A stretch of 64,000 nucleotides of DNA, taken from Curvibacter sp. (GTDB lineage Bacteria > Pseudomonadota > Gammaproteobacteria > Burkholderiales > Burkholderiaceae_C). This document shows, piece after piece, positions 35,318-45,482 of the stretch (the stretch's first letter is position 1; the number at the start of each line of letters is the position of its first letter). The stretch lies in assembly GCA_004293725.1 (NCBI GenBank), contig REAW01000006.1, forward strand, positions 1 to 64,000. Direction: 5' to 3'. Position numbers and translations under genes: made by a program. The notes beneath the pieces were generated by a model. It had not been told where the DNA came from, made no database searches, and was given only the letters and a program-made list of their open reading frames with translations.

Positions 35318-36057
35318 GATTTAAGCAGGTTCTCAACAATGTTCCGGGCGTACACACTGGCTACATCCCGCACAAACGTGCTGAAGTCGATGTGCGCAGT
35401 GTGATCTGCCCGATCGGAGATGGTGCGCACCGCAGCAAACGGTACGGCATAGTCGGCGCACACTTGGGCCACGGCTGCGCCTTCCATCTCCACTGCAAGC
35501 GGCAAATATCCCGCGGTATTCAGCGCCCCTAGCAACGCATCGACTTCAGCAGCCCCATTTACAAAACGGTCCCCACTCACAATCAACCCGTCGTGAACTG
35601 CAGGGACTCGCCCTTGGTGACGCATGTCGGCCAATGCGGCCGCGCTGGCGGCGTGCAAAGCATCACACATGGCTTTGTCACCCGCAAACACCGATTGTCC
35701 GTACAAGGGGATTTCGTAGCGCGGAAACAAGGGAGACGCATCCATGTCGTGCTGCAAGTAGGACGTCCCCACCACCACATCACCGACCAGCACTCCATCG
35801 CCCACGCCACCAGCCACTCCAGTAAACACAATACGGCTCACACCGAGATGGGCAATCAGCGCGGTTGCAGTAGTGGCTGCAGCAACTTTACCAATGCGTG
35901 ACAGCGCCAAAACGACCGGCTGACCCCACATTAGACCTCTCCAGACACTGCGCCCAGCCAACACTATTTCTTTGGGCGTCTGCATGTGCTGAAGCAAACC
36001 TGCTTGCTCCTCGGCCAGAGCACTCAAAATGGCTATCGGGGCATCATGTGGTGTCAT
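35302..36057 (-). CDS. mtnN: 5'-methylthioadenosine/S-adenosylhomocysteine nucleosidase
   Basis: This 251-residue purine-nucleoside-phosphorylase-fold enzyme cleaves adenine from methylthioadenosine and S-adenosylhomocysteine. The ILSALAEEQAGL start (catalytic Glu), VFTGVAGGVGDGV, AVEMEGAAVAQVC and RTISDRAD (catalytic Asp) are all present. The start ATG directly follows the T-run of an intrinsic terminator, leaving no visible ribosome site, which is odd. The conserved N-terminus rules out a much later start. The last codons come from a dispersed repeat copy. Confidence 0.92.
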   Translation of the reverse strand: MTPHDAPIAILSALAEEQAGLLQHMQTPKEIVLAGRSVWRGLMWGQPVVLALSRIGKVAAATTATALIAHLGVSRIVFTGVAGGVGDGVLVGDVVVGTSYLQHDMDASPLFPRYEIPLYGQSVFAGDKAMCDALHAASAAALADMRHQGRVPAVHDGLIVSGDRFVNGAAEVDALLGALNTAGYLPLAVEMEGAAVAQVCADYAVPFAAVRTISDRADHTAHIDFSTFVRDVASVYARNIVENLLKSLSKS

Positions 36058-36084
36058 AAAAAAAGCGGTCCAAAAAGGGCCGCC
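36058..36084 (-). terminator. Intrinsic terminator of fadD, abutting mtn
   Basis: Minus-strand reading gives GCGGCCC, loop TTTTT, GGACCGC (one G-T pair), then seven or more T. It follows the fadD stop by about 50 bases and its T-run touches the mtn start codon. Confidence 0.8.
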
Positions 36085-36136
36085 TTTGTACCATGCAATG
36101 CTCCCCTACTCCCCCCGGAGGGGCAGCCTGTCAACA

Positions 36137-37810
36137 CTATTTGTCGCGCAATTCACGCCGCAGGATTTTCCCCACCGGAGTTTTGGGCAAATCTGCACGG
36201 AATTCAATCACTTTGGGCTGCTTGTATCCCGTGAGATTTTCTTTGCAGTAACTGCGTACATCCTCTTCGCTCAAGTTCGCATCCTTCTTGACAATCACTA
36301 ACTTCACCGCCTCACCAGTTTTGGCATCCGCCACACCTACGCAGGCGCATTCCATCACACCTTGCATTTGTGCCACCACGTCTTCAAGCTCTGTCGGAAA
36401 CACATTGAAGCCGCTGACCAAAATCATGTCTTTCTTGCGGTCCACAATCTTGAAGAAGCCTTTCTCGTCTACAACACCGATATCTCCGGACTTGAAGAAG
36501 CCATCCGAAGTCATGACCTTGGCCGTTTCGTCCGGTCGCTGCCAGTATCCTGCCATCACCTGCGGTCCCTTGATGGCAATCTCGCCACTTTGGCCAGCAG
36601 GCACTTCGTTTCCGTCGTCGTCCAACAACTTCATATAGGTGCTTGGCAAGGGAACACCAATAGTGCCGGTGTACTCTGTCATCGTCACAGGGTTGCAACT
36701 GGCTGACGGGGATGTCTCCGACAGCCCATAACCTTCACATATAGAGCAACCCGTCTTCTCAAACCAAATTTTGGCTACCCCACTTTGCACCGCAGTACCA
36801 CCGCCCACCGACACCTTGAGGTGACTCCAATCTACGGTGTTGAAGTCGGGGTGATTCGCCAAGCCATTGAACAGCGTATTTACTGCGGGAAAGCTGTGGA
36901 TCGTGTGCTTGGACAACTCTTTGAGGACGCCAGGAATGTCGCGTGGATTGGGGATCAGCAACAGCTTTCCGCCAGTACGCATGGACAGCATCATGCCAAC
37001 GGTAAAAGCGAAGATGTGGTACAGGGGCAAAGCGCACACACTCGTTGGCTGCTCACCCGCAGGCACCTTCTTCATGACTGGGTCATTCCAGGCCTCGGAC
37101 TGCAACACATTGGCAATCACATTGCGGTGCAAGAGCACTGCGCCCTTGGACACGCCAGTGGTTCCACCGGTGTACTGCAGCACCGCTACGTCGTCGGCCT
37201 TGATGTCGGGTTTACGAAAGGGTGCCTTGGTTCCGCGGGCGATGGCTTCGTTGAAGCGCACCGCTCCGATCAAATTGAAGGCCGGAACCATCTTTTTGAC
37301 GTTGCGCACCACATAGTTGACCAGCGCGCCCTTGAGCAACCCCAGTTGGTCACCCATGGCGCACAGCACTACGTGCTTGACTGGTGTGGCGGAAATACAC
37401 TTTTCAAGTGTAGTTGCAAAGTTTTCAATGATGACGATAGCTTTGGCACCGGAGTCCTTGAGCTGATGCTCCAGTTCACGCGGGGTGTACAAAGGGTTCA
37501 CATTCACCACCACAAATCCGGCCCGCAGTATGCCGGCCACGGCCACGGGGTATTGGGGCACATTGGGCATCATGATGGCCACGCGATCCCCCTTCACCAG
37601 GCCCAGGCCTTGCAGATAAGCCGCAAACGCCTGGCTGAGACTGTCGGTCTGGGCGTAGCTCACGTCCTTCCCCATGAAGTTGTAGGCCACCCGTCCCGCG
37701 TACTTCTGGAAACTTTCTTCCATCAACCCCACCAACGAGGGGTACAACGCGGTGTTGATGTCGGCCGGCACTCCCTTGGGATAACTGCGCAACCAAATGC
37801 GATCTGTCAT
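36137..37810 (-). CDS. fadD: Long-chain fatty acid-CoA ligase
   Basis: This 557-residue AMP-forming ligase activates fatty acids to acyl-CoA for beta-oxidation. The AMP-binding motif YTGGTTGVSKGA, the GYGLSETSP motif and the C-terminal KKDMILVSGFNVFPTELE linker with the catalytic Lys in PKTPVGKILRRELR are present. Length and motifs fit FadD. The ATG of MTDRIWL has GGAGACAAGG upstream as ribosome site. The next gene upstream is pntB on the same strand, about 100 bases away. Confidence 0.94.
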   Translation of the reverse strand: MTDRIWLRSYPKGVPADINTALYPSLVGLMEESFQKYAGRVAYNFMGKDVSYAQTDSLSQAFAAYLQGLGLVKGDRVAIMMPNVPQYPVAVAGILRAGFVVVNVNPLYTPRELEHQLKDSGAKAIVIIENFATTLEKCISATPVKHVVLCAMGDQLGLLKGALVNYVVRNVKKMVPAFNLIGAVRFNEAIARGTKAPFRKPDIKADDVAVLQYTGGTTGVSKGAVLLHRNVIANVLQSEAWNDPVMKKVPAGEQPTSVCALPLYHIFAFTVGMMLSMRTGGKLLLIPNPRDIPGVLKELSKHTIHSFPAVNTLFNGLANHPDFNTVDWSHLKVSVGGGTAVQSGVAKIWFEKTGCSICEGYGLSETSPSASCNPVTMTEYTGTIGVPLPSTYMKLLDDDGNEVPAGQSGEIAIKGPQVMAGYWQRPDETAKVMTSDGFFKSGDIGVVDEKGFFKIVDRKKDMILVSGFNVFPTELEDVVAQMQGVMECACVGVADAKTGEAVKLVIVKKDANLSEEDVRSYCKENLTGYKQPKVIEFRADLPKTPVGKILRRELRDK

Positions 37811-37906
37811 GTCCTTGTCTCCATCTTTATTCTTTACAACTGAGAATTTTCGCTGCGCAAAGGACTGCATGGTCGGGTGCTTTCCCTAGCAACCGGCCAG
37901 CGTCCA

Positions 37907-39319
37907 CTAAGTTCTTAGCGCGCCAAGAATTTCGTCAAGCATTTTCTTCGCATCACCAAACAACATGCGGTTGTTGTCTTTGTAAAACAAGGGGTTGTCT
38001 ACGCCTGCGTAACCCGACGCCATGCTGCGCTTCATCACAATCGACGTTTTGGCCTTCCAGACTTCGAGCACCGGCATGCCTGCAATCGGGCTGCCAGGGT
38101 CGTCCTGCGCTGACGGATTCACAATGTCGTTGGCGCCAATCACCATCACTACATCGGTGGCAGGAAAATCGTCGTTGATTTCCTCCATCTCAAACACAAT
38201 GTCGTAAGGTACTTTGGCTTCCGCCAGCAACACATTCATATGCCCCGGCATGCGCCCTGCTACCGGGTGAATGGCGAAGCGCACGTTGACACCCTTTTCT
38301 CGCAGGGTACGGGTGATTTCAAACACAGTGTGCTGGGCCTGCGCCACGGCCATGCCGTAGCCCGGAACAATGATCACATGTTTAGCCTCTCGCAGCAGTT
38401 CTGCGGTGTCACCTGCATTCACGGACACGACCTCACCGGCTGGTTGCGCTGCCCCACCATCAGCTTTGGGTGCGGCGGGGGCGCTACCGAAGCCACCTGC
38501 AATCACGCTGATGAAGCTGCGGTTCATGGCATTGCACATGATGTAGGACAGGATGGCACCACTGGAGCCGACCAGCGCACCGGTCACGATCAGCAAGTCG
38601 TTGGAGAGCATGAAGCCGGTGGCCGCTGCGGCCCAGCCGGAGTAGCTGTTGAGCATGGACACCACCACGGGCATGTCGGCACCGCCAATAGCCATCACCA
38701 TGTGCACGCCAAACAGCAAGGCCACCACCGTCATCACAATCAGCGGGGTCATGCCCTCGGCCACCGAGGTCGAATGGATGAATTCACGTCCGAACCAGAT
38801 CACCACTAGCAGGCCGGCCAAATTCAACAAATGGCGGCCTGGCAACAGCAAGGGCTTTCCCCCAATCTTGCCGTTGAGTTTGCCAAAGGCAATCAACGAG
38901 CCCGAGAAGGTGACCGCACCAATCAGGATGCCAATGTAGATCTCCACTTCGTGGATCACCTTTTCAGCGCCTGTGTGCTGGATGGAGGTGTCGACATAAC
39001 TGGCGAACCCAACCAAACAGGCGGCCAAGCCCACCATGCTGTGCATCAACGCCACCAACTCAGGCATCTGGGTCATTTGCACGGTGCGGGCTGCATAGAG
39101 GCCCACACCACCACCCAGCACCATGGCCCCGGCAATCCAGGGAAGTCCGGCAGCGGTCACAGTAGGACCTAACACCGTGGCTAGCACGGCCAGCGCCATG
39201 CCCAACATGCCGTACAGGTTGCCGCGCAGGGCGGTGGACTGGTTGGACAAGCCGCCCAAACTCAGGATGAACAGAATGATCGCGCCAATATAGGACACCG
39301 TAGCCAAACTTGCAGACAT
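37907..39319 (-). CDS. pntB: NAD(P) transhydrogenase subunit beta
   Basis: This 470-residue membrane subunit of the proton-translocating transhydrogenase has about nine N-terminal membrane segments and a C-terminal NADP(H)-binding domain III ([49 protein letters not shown]). With PntA it makes NADPH from NADH using the proton gradient. It lies 12 bases downstream of pntA on the same strand. Confidence 0.96.
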   Translation of the reverse strand: MSASLATVSYIGAIILFILSLGGLSNQSTALRGNLYGMLGMALAVLATVLGPTVTAAGLPWIAGAMVLGGGVGLYAARTVQMTQMPELVALMHSMVGLAACLVGFASYVDTSIQHTGAEKVIHEVEIYIGILIGAVTFSGSLIAFGKLNGKIGGKPLLLPGRHLLNLAGLLVVIWFGREFIHSTSVAEGMTPLIVMTVVALLFGVHMVMAIGGADMPVVVSMLNSYSGWAAAATGFMLSNDLLIVTGALVGSSGAILSYIMCNAMNRSFISVIAGGFGSAPAAPKADGGAAQPAGEVVSVNAGDTAELLREAKHVIIVPGYGMAVAQAQHTVFEITRTLREKGVNVRFAIHPVAGRMPGHMNVLLAEAKVPYDIVFEMEEINDDFPATDVVMVIGANDIVNPSAQDDPGSPIAGMPVLEVWKAKTSIVMKRSMASGYAGVDNPLFYKDNNRMLFGDAKKMLDEILGALRT

Positions 39320-39331
39320 CTTCAGGTCTCC

Positions 39332-40939
39332 TTACTTGCGGAACATGGCCAGCATGCGCTGGGTGACGGCAAAGCCGCCAAACATATTGATGGCCGTCAG
39401 CACGATGGCCACAGCGGCCAACCAGGTGATCAGGCTGTCAGGGCGCCCCACGGCGCCGGCCACCGGGGAAATTTGCACCAGTGCACCGATGGCAATGATG
39501 CTGCTGATGGCGTTGGTCACACTCATCAGCGGCGTGTGCAGCGCGGGCTTGACGTTCCACACCACCATGTAGCCGACAAAACAGGCCAGCACAAACACCG
39601 TGAAGTGCCCCAGGAAAGCGGCCGGCGCGTAGCTGCCAATCAACCAGAACAACAGAGCAGCCACCGCCACCAAGATGGCCAAGCTCTTGGCCGACATGGG
39701 TTCGCTCGCACCGCCGTGACCGTGGGCTGGCTTCTTCGCCGCCATTGGGGCAGCGACCTTGGGTGCCGGGGCCGCCACGACCTTGGGCGCTGGAGCGGGC
39801 CAAGTGATGCCGCCGTCCTTGATGACGGTCAGACCGCGAATGGCATCGTCTTCCATGTTGACATTCGCAACACCATCCTTGGCCTTGCACAGCTCTTCCG
39901 CCAGGCGGAATAGGTTGGTGGCGTACAGAGTAGAAGATTGCTTGGACAGGCGCGAGGCCAGATCTGTGTAGCCGACGATAGTCACGCCATGTTTCACGAC
40001 GGCTTGGCCCGGTTCGGTCAGTTCGCAGTTGCCGCCTTGCTCAGCGGCCATGTCGACGATGACACTGCCGGGCTTCATCGATCGCACCATCTCGGCCGTA
40101 ATCAGCTTGGGTGCAGGCTTGCCCGGAATCAACGCTGTGGTGATGATGATGTCCACCTCGCGCGCCTGCTGGGCGTACATGGCGCGCTGTGCAGCTTGGA
40201 AGCCTTCGGACATGACCTTGGCATAGCCGCCGCCGCCGCCGCCCTCTTCCTCATAGTCCACCTTGACGAACTCGCCGCCCAGCGAAGTAACCTGGTCGGC
40301 CACTTCGGCGCGGGTGTCATTGGCACGCACGATGGCGCCCAAGCTGGCAGCCGTGCCGATGGCAGCCAGACCGGCCACGCCGGCACCTGCGATAAAGACC
40401 TTGGCCGGTGGCACCTTCCCAGCGGCAGTGATTTGTCCGTTGAAAAAGCGCCCAAAGGCGTTGGCCGCCTCTATCACGGCGCGGTAACCACTCACACCCG
40501 CCATGGAGGTCAGCGCATCCATCTTCTGAGCCCGGCTCAATGTGCGGGGGAGTGCGTCAATCGCGAGGACTGTCGCCTTGCGTGCGGCCAGCTGCTGTAA
40601 CAGCTCGGGGTTTTGGGCTGGCCAGATGAAACTGACCAGGGTGCCGCCTTCGCGCATCAAGGCCACTTCATCACTGGATGGGCCGCGCACCTTGAAGACG
40701 ATATCGGACTGGGCCCAAAGTTCGGCGGCAGTCGCCACCACATCAGCGCCGGCGGCGCGGTAGCTATCGTCGTCACAGTTGGCCAAGGCGCCAGCGCCTG
40801 ACTCCACACTGACCCGGAAGCCCAGCTTGATCAGCTTCTCCACAACATCCGGAACGGTGGCAACGCGTTTTTCACCAGGGAATACTTCCTTGGGAACACC
40901 AATACGCTGTCCTTTTTCAGTGGCAACACTGGTCTGCAT
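39332..40939 (-). CDS. pntA: NAD(P) transhydrogenase subunit alpha (fused PntAA-PntAB)
   Basis: This 535-residue protein combines the NAD(H)-binding domain I ([37 protein letters not shown]) with a C-terminal membrane part of four segments (from about residue 425), as in E. coli PntA. Some relatives split it into two genes, but here it is one. Between them lies an Ala/Pro/Lys-rich linker. [16 protein letters not shown] stretch replaces the less glycine-rich loop of other PntA proteins. The ATG at 40939 has GGAG 8 bases upstream, which decides the start over one six codons earlier. Confidence 0.95.
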   Translation of the reverse strand: MQTSVATEKGQRIGVPKEVFPGEKRVATVPDVVEKLIKLGFRVSVESGAGALANCDDDSYRAAGADVVATAAELWAQSDIVFKVRGPSSDEVALMREGGTLVSFIWPAQNPELLQQLAARKATVLAIDALPRTLSRAQKMDALTSMAGVSGYRAVIEAANAFGRFFNGQITAAGKVPPAKVFIAGAGVAGLAAIGTAASLGAIVRANDTRAEVADQVTSLGGEFVKVDYEEEGGGGGGYAKVMSEGFQAAQRAMYAQQAREVDIIITTALIPGKPAPKLITAEMVRSMKPGSVIVDMAAEQGGNCELTEPGQAVVKHGVTIVGYTDLASRLSKQSSTLYATNLFRLAEELCKAKDGVANVNMEDDAIRGLTVIKDGGITWPAPAPKVVAAPAPKVAAPMAAKKPAHGHGGASEPMSAKSLAILVAVAALLFWLIGSYAPAAFLGHFTVFVLACFVGYMVVWNVKPALHTPLMSVTNAISSIIAIGALVQISPVAGAVGRPDSLITWLAAVAIVLTAINMFGGFAVTQRMLAMFRK

Positions 40940-41119
40940 CAAGCGACTCCTCATCATGGATTGGGGCCAAGCCCTAGGCGGAATTTCGCAGCGGTAAGCT
41001 TGGCGAAAGGTATCCGGGCGGCAACTTTAACTGAATTTCCCAGCACAACTGCCGGCCTTGCGCCACCTCCGCGACGCTCCGATGCAAAGCAGTCCAACCT
41101 TGTATACCCATAATCCCGC

Positions 41120-41617
41120 ATGACCCAACGATGGAAACCCAGTGTCACGGTAGCCGCAGTCATTGAGCAAAATGGCCGCTTTTTGCTAGTGGAAGAACAC
41201 ACGCCCGAGGGCCTGCGCCTGAACAACCCCGCTGGCCATCTAGATCCAGCTGAGACTCCCGCCGAGGGTTGTTCCCGAGAGGTATTAGAGGAAACGGCCT
41301 ATGCCTTCACACCCACCTACCTCCTCGGGCTGTACCTCTCGCGCTTGCAGCGCCAGCGCGCCGAAACAATGGAGGATGTGACCTACTTGCGTTTTGCCTA
41401 CGCGGGCACCTTGGGCGCCTTTGATGCGCAACGTTCGCTGGACACCGGCATTGTGCGCACAGTTTGGCTCAGCGCCGACGAGCTGCGCGCCAGCCAGGAG
41501 CGACACCGCAGCCCCCTGGTCCTGCAGTGTATGGAGGACTACTTGCGCGGTCAGCGCTACCCGATGGAACTGGTGTATGCCGATGCCAGCCTTTGGCTAC
41601 CGATGAAACCGCTATAA
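41120..41617 (+). CDS. NUDIX hydrolase
   Basis: This 165-residue protein has a Nudix box at GHLDPAETPAEG..REVLEETA (residues about 39-61). The pattern GX5EX7REUXEE is intact, with Ala in place of the final Gly. It would hydrolyse a nucleoside diphosphate derivative. The family resembles NudJ/phosphatase-type proteins that sit beside mnmA in many proteobacteria. It is 90 bases upstream of mnmA on the same strand, so co-transcription is likely. A dispersed repeat copy overlaps its stop codon. Confidence 0.88.
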   Translation: MTQRWKPSVTVAAVIEQNGRFLLVEEHTPEGLRLNNPAGHLDPAETPAEGCSREVLEETAYAFTPTYLLGLYLSRLQRQRAETMEDVTYLRFAYAGTLGAFDAQRSLDTGIVRTVWLSADELRASQERHRSPLVLQCMEDYLRGQRYPMELVYADASLWLPMKPL

Positions 41618-41637
41618 AAAAAGGAGCTGCTTGCGCA
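41611..41637 (-). repeat. Dispersed short repeat, copy 5 (over the 3' end of the NUDIX gene)
   Basis: Minus-strand reading gives TGCGCAAGCAGCTCC, a T-rich centre, then TATAGC. It spans the NUDIX gene's stop codon and lies in the gap before mnmA. Confidence 0.55.
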
Positions 41638-41707
41638 ACATCAACGAGGGACAAGGGCATTTTCGATGTTTGAATCACAGCCCCACTTGCCCCGGTAAAA
41701 TTGGAAT

Positions 41708-42826
41708 ATGAGTAAGCAACGCATCGTGGTCGGATTGAGCGGCGGGGTGGATTCCGCCGTCACCGCCTACCTCCTCAAGCAGCAAGGCCACGACGTGGTC
41801 GGCATCTTCATGAAGAACTGGGAAGATGACGATGACAGCGAATACTGTTCGTCCAACATCGACTTTGTGGACGCTGCCGCGGTAGCGGACGTGCTGGGCA
41901 TCGAGATCGAACACGTGAACTTTGCGGCCGACTACCGTGACCGCGTGTTTGCCGAGTTCCTGCGGGAATACCAGGCTGGCCGTACACCCAACCCTGACAT
42001 CCTGTGCAACGCGGAGATCAAGTTCAAGGCCTTTCTGGACCACGCCATGCGCTTGGGCGCGGAAAAGATCGCGACGGGTCACTATGCAAGGGTGCGTCTC
42101 AACGAGACATCAGGCAAGCACGAGCTGCTCAAAGGCCTGGACGCCACCAAAGACCAAAGCTACTTTTTGCACCGCCTGAACCAGGCACAACTGTCCAAAA
42201 CCCTGTTCCCAGTGGGTGAGCTACTAAAAACAGAGGTCCGCCGCATTGCAGATGAGATTGGTCTGCCCAACGCCAAAAAGAAAGACTCAACCGGCATTTG
42301 TTTCATTGGCGAGCGCCCGTTCCGTGAATTTTTAAACCGCTATATCTCCAAGGAGCCCGGAGACATCAAAAACGCCAAGGGCCACACCATTGGCGAGCAT
42401 GTGGGGCTGTCGTTTTACACCTTGGGACAACGGCAAGGTCTGGGCATTGGTGGGCTCAAGGCCAAGGGCGCGCAACGCGGTGGCGGCGACCACGCACCAT
42501 GGTTTGTGGCACGCAAGGACATGACCACCAACACATTGTGGGTCGTGCAAGGGCACGACCACCCTTGGCTGCAGTCCAGCCAGTTGCTTGCACAAGACGC
42601 AAGCTGGACGGCCGGCGCCCCCCCGCCCGACGGACTGCTCGCCGCCAAGACCCGCTATCGCCAAGCGGATACCTCCTGCGTGCTGGCGCCTGAACCCGCA
42701 ACAAACTTTGCTCTGGACTTTGCCGCGCCGCAATGGGCGGTGACCCCGGGGCAATCTGCCGTTCTCTACCACGGCGACGTCTGCTTGGGCGGCGGAGTCA
42801 TTGCCGAGGCAACGCCACAACGCTGA
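41708..42826 (+). CDS. mnmA: tRNA-specific 2-thiouridylase MnmA
   Basis: This 372-residue enzyme inserts sulfur at U34 of certain tRNAs. The PP-loop GLSGGVDS is at residues 9-16. The two catalytic cysteines are in ILCNAEIKF and [15 protein letters not shown] and [11 protein letters not shown] are typical. Length fits the family. It lies downstream of a NUDIX gene and is followed by the Lap adhesion locus after about 140 bases. Confidence 0.96.
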   Translation: MSKQRIVVGLSGGVDSAVTAYLLKQQGHDVVGIFMKNWEDDDDSEYCSSNIDFVDAAAVADVLGIEIEHVNFAADYRDRVFAEFLREYQAGRTPNPDILCNAEIKFKAFLDHAMRLGAEKIATGHYARVRLNETSGKHELLKGLDATKDQSYFLHRLNQAQLSKTLFPVGELLKTEVRRIADEIGLPNAKKKDSTGICFIGERPFREFLNRYISKEPGDIKNAKGHTIGEHVGLSFYTLGQRQGLGIGGLKAKGAQRGGGDHAPWFVARKDMTTNTLWVVQGHDHPWLQSSQLLAQDASWTAGAPPPDGLLAAKTRYRQADTSCVLAPEPATNFALDFAAPQWAVTPGQSAVLYHGDVCLGGGVIAEATPQR

Positions 42827-42967
42827 ATCCTGTGGCATGCCGAAGGCGCACCAAACAAACGCCCCGTTTCGTGACATTTTGGGCATACCCCCGCCAAGTC
42901 CGGGTGCTACCATCATCTGCCAACCAAATTGCATACAGTTAACCAAAAACTTCCTACACCTACAGCC

Positions 42968-43291
42968 ATGTTCCACGTATTGCGCAACAGTGACGGCTCA
43001 ATTGCCTCTCTTGCAAGAAGCGAGCGACCAGGCGGTGAGTTGCTGGCGGATGAACACCCAGATATCCAGCGTTTTTTGGGAGGCGTGGGCAAATCATCCG
43101 GCTTCAACGAAGCAGATGCAGATTTTGTGCGTGTGCTCGAAGACCTTATCGATACCCTCATTATGAAAAATGTCATTCGCCATACCGATCTTCCGGATGC
43201 AGCCCAGCGCAAACTGATGCAGCGCAAAGGACTGCGTAACCGCATGCAAGGTGCACTCAACCTGCTGGGTGTCGACGATCGAATTCTCTGA
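42968..43291 (+). CDS. Small conserved protein of type I secretion/adhesin loci, function unknown
   Basis: This is a 107-residue, soluble, charged protein without signal peptide or membrane segment. MFHVLRNSDGSIASLAR forms a beta-hairpin-like start, followed by helices (EADADFVRVLEDLIDTLIMKNVI) and a basic end. Proteins like this are often misnamed as tryptophan synthase beta-like and are found next to LapB-type ATPases; this association is from memory. It ends 4 bases before the LapB-like ATG, so it is very likely in the same operon and may assist secretion or its regulation. No function is established. Confidence 0.7.
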   Translation: MFHVLRNSDGSIASLARSERPGGELLADEHPDIQRFLGGVGKSSGFNEADADFVRVLEDLIDTLIMKNVIRHTDLPDAAQRKLMQRKGLRNRMQGALNLLGVDDRIL

Positions 43292-43295
43292 CTCC

Positions 43296-45482
43296 ATGGT
43301 GCCCCCCACTTCCGCCACGACATCGTCGACGAAACCAGCCGCGTGGCGGCTAGGTGAACACGCCATTCACTGCGACCCGCTTCTGGACAGCGTTGTAGCC
43401 ATAGCGCGGCTTTTCGACATTGCCACCACCCAAGAGGCTTTGTCTGCGGGCCTGCCCTTGGAGGGCAACCTGGTAACACCTGCTCTGCTACCGCGAGCTG
43501 CCGCCCGAGCCGGCCTGACCGCGCGCTTGGCGCGACGCACACTCGCTGACCTGCGCCCTGGTTTGTTGCCCGCTATCCTGCTACTCAAAGACAAACAGGC
43601 TTGCCTGCTGCTGGAATGGATGGAAGACGGCCAGGCACGCGTGCGCTTCCCCGAAAGCGGTGAATCCAGTGACGTGCTGCCCAAGGCAGAGTTGGAAGCA
43701 CTGTTTGCAGGCGTGGTGTTTTTTGTGCGGCCCGTGTTCAAGTTCGAGCCGCGCAATCCGCAGGCAGGCCAAGTGAAGTCTGGCCATTGGTTTTGGAGCG
43801 TAGTGTTTCAGAACTGGCGCTTGTACCGCGACAGTCTGTTGGCAGCCCTGCTCATCAATGTGTTCGCGTTGGCGATGCCCATTTTCTCCATGACGGTGTA
43901 CGACCGCGTGGTGCCTAACCGGGCCGAAGAAACACTGTGGGTCCTCTCGATCGGTGTCTTGCTGATGATGGGTTTTGACATGGCGATGCGCATATTGCGC
44001 GCCTATATCCTGGACACAGCAGGCAAACGCATCGATGTGACTTTGTCATCACGCATCATGGAGCGCGTTCTCGGCCTTCGCATGGCAGACAGACCGGCAT
44101 CAGTAGGTTCCTTTGCGGCCAACCTGAGGGCGTTTGAGGCTGTACGCGATTTTGTCGCTTCTGCGTCCATTACCACCCTGGTAGATCTGCCCTTCGTGCT
44201 GGTCTTTCTGCTGGTCATCGCGTGGATATCACCTTGGCTGTTGATTCCACCGCTAGTGTGCATTGCGTTGTTGTTACTCGCCTCGCTGGTCGTTCAACAA
44301 AAAATGCAAGAGCTGGTGGAAGTCACCCAGCGCGCCACCGCACAACGCAACGCGTCGCTGGTGGAAAGCTTGGTCGGAATTGAAACGATCAAGTTCATGG
44401 TGGCTGAGAGCGCCTTCCAGCGCAAATGGGAGCAATCCACGGTGTTTCTGGCGCAACATGGTGCCAGACTCAAGTTGTTGTCGAGCAGCACGCTGAATTT
44501 TGCGCAGATGCTGCAGCAATTGGTATCTGTATCCACCGTTATTGTGGGCGTGTACTTGCTCATGTCAAACCAGATCAGCATGGGCGCCATCATTGCCGCA
44601 TCCATGTTGGCCGGACGTGCAATGGCGCCGTTTGGCCAGGTGGCGGGGCTGCTCATGCAGTACCACAGCGCCAAAAGTGGTTTGGCCTCTGTGGACACCC
44701 ACATGCAAACGCAGCCTGAACGGGCCGACGATGCGGCCTTCTTGCACCGCACAGGCTTCCAAGGCACTATCGAATTCAAGAACGTCAGCTTTACCTACCC
44801 AGGCCACCAACAAGCAGTGCTGAGCCGCGTTTCCTTCAAGATCCATGCGGGCGAGAAAGTTGCCTTCATCGGGCGCGTGGGGTCAGGAAAATCAACCATT
44901 CAACGCCTCATTCTGGGCCTACAACAACCCACGGAAGGTGCGATCCTCATCGACGGCATCGACTGCAGGCAAATTGACCCGGCCGAGTTGCGTCGGGCCG
45001 CAGGTTATGTATCGCAAGACGTGAGTTTGTTTTACGGCACACTGAAAGAAAACATAGCACTCGGCGCTCCGTTTGCCGACGATCAGGACATCGTTTCGGC
45101 AGCAGAGATTGCCGGCGTCGCCGAATTTGCCAACCGTCACCCCCGCGGCTTTGACATGCCGATCGGGGAGCGCGGTGAATCCCTTTCAGGTGGACAACGC
45201 CAGGCTGTGGGCATAGCCCGGGCAGTGCTCAATGATTCGCCCATTTTGTTGCTGGATGAACCCAGCAGCGCGATGGACCACCAAAGTGAAGACCTGCTCA
45301 AGGCCCGGCTGCGCCGATTTGGCATGGGAAAAACGGTCGTGTTAGTCACGCACCGTACCTCGCTCTTGGAGCTGGTGGACCGTCTCATCGTCATAGACAA
45401 CGGCCAAATCATGGCGGACGGGCCCAAAGGACAAGTGGTTGAGGCCTTGCAAAGCGGGCGAATTGGAAGGTCCAACGGATGA
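43296..45482 (+). CDS. lapB: Type I secretion ABC transporter/permease (LapB-like)
   Basis: This 728-residue inner membrane exporter has three parts. An N-terminal C39-peptidase-like domain (about 20-140) lacks the catalytic Cys, as expected for LapB/HlyB-type C39-like domains. Six membrane segments follow at about 155-440. The ATPase domain has Walker A GRVGSGKST (526-534), signature LSGGQRQ and Walker B ILLLDEPSS. It would export the large adhesin encoded two genes downstream, with the LapC- and TolC-like partners. Its stop overlaps the LapC-like start by 4 bases. Confidence 0.93.
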   Translation: MVPPTSATTSSTKPAAWRLGEHAIHCDPLLDSVVAIARLFDIATTQEALSAGLPLEGNLVTPALLPRAAARAGLTARLARRTLADLRPGLLPAILLLKDKQACLLLEWMEDGQARVRFPESGESSDVLPKAELEALFAGVVFFVRPVFKFEPRNPQAGQVKSGHWFWSVVFQNWRLYRDSLLAALLINVFALAMPIFSMTVYDRVVPNRAEETLWVLSIGVLLMMGFDMAMRILRAYILDTAGKRIDVTLSSRIMERVLGLRMADRPASVGSFAANLRAFEAVRDFVASASITTLVDLPFVLVFLLVIAWISPWLLIPPLVCIALLLLASLVVQQKMQELVEVTQRATAQRNASLVESLVGIETIKFMVAESAFQRKWEQSTVFLAQHGARLKLLSSSTLNFAQMLQQLVSVSTVIVGVYLLMSNQISMGAIIAASMLAGRAMAPFGQVAGLLMQYHSAKSGLASVDTHMQTQPERADDAAFLHRTGFQGTIEFKNVSFTYPGHQQAVLSRVSFKIHAGEKVAFIGRVGSGKSTIQRLILGLQQPTEGAILIDGIDCRQIDPAELRRAAGYVSQDVSLFYGTLKENIALGAPFADDQDIVSAAEIAGVAEFANRHPRGFDMPIGERGESLSGGQRQAVGIARAVLNDSPILLLDEPSSAMDHQSEDLLKARLRRFGMGKTVVLVTHRTSLLELVDRLIVIDNGQIMADGPKGQVVEALQSGRIGRSNG

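Noticed and set aside
36785-37843. 352-codon open frame opposite fadD
   Set aside because: It is antisense to fadD, His/Gln-rich and without a ribosome site or family.
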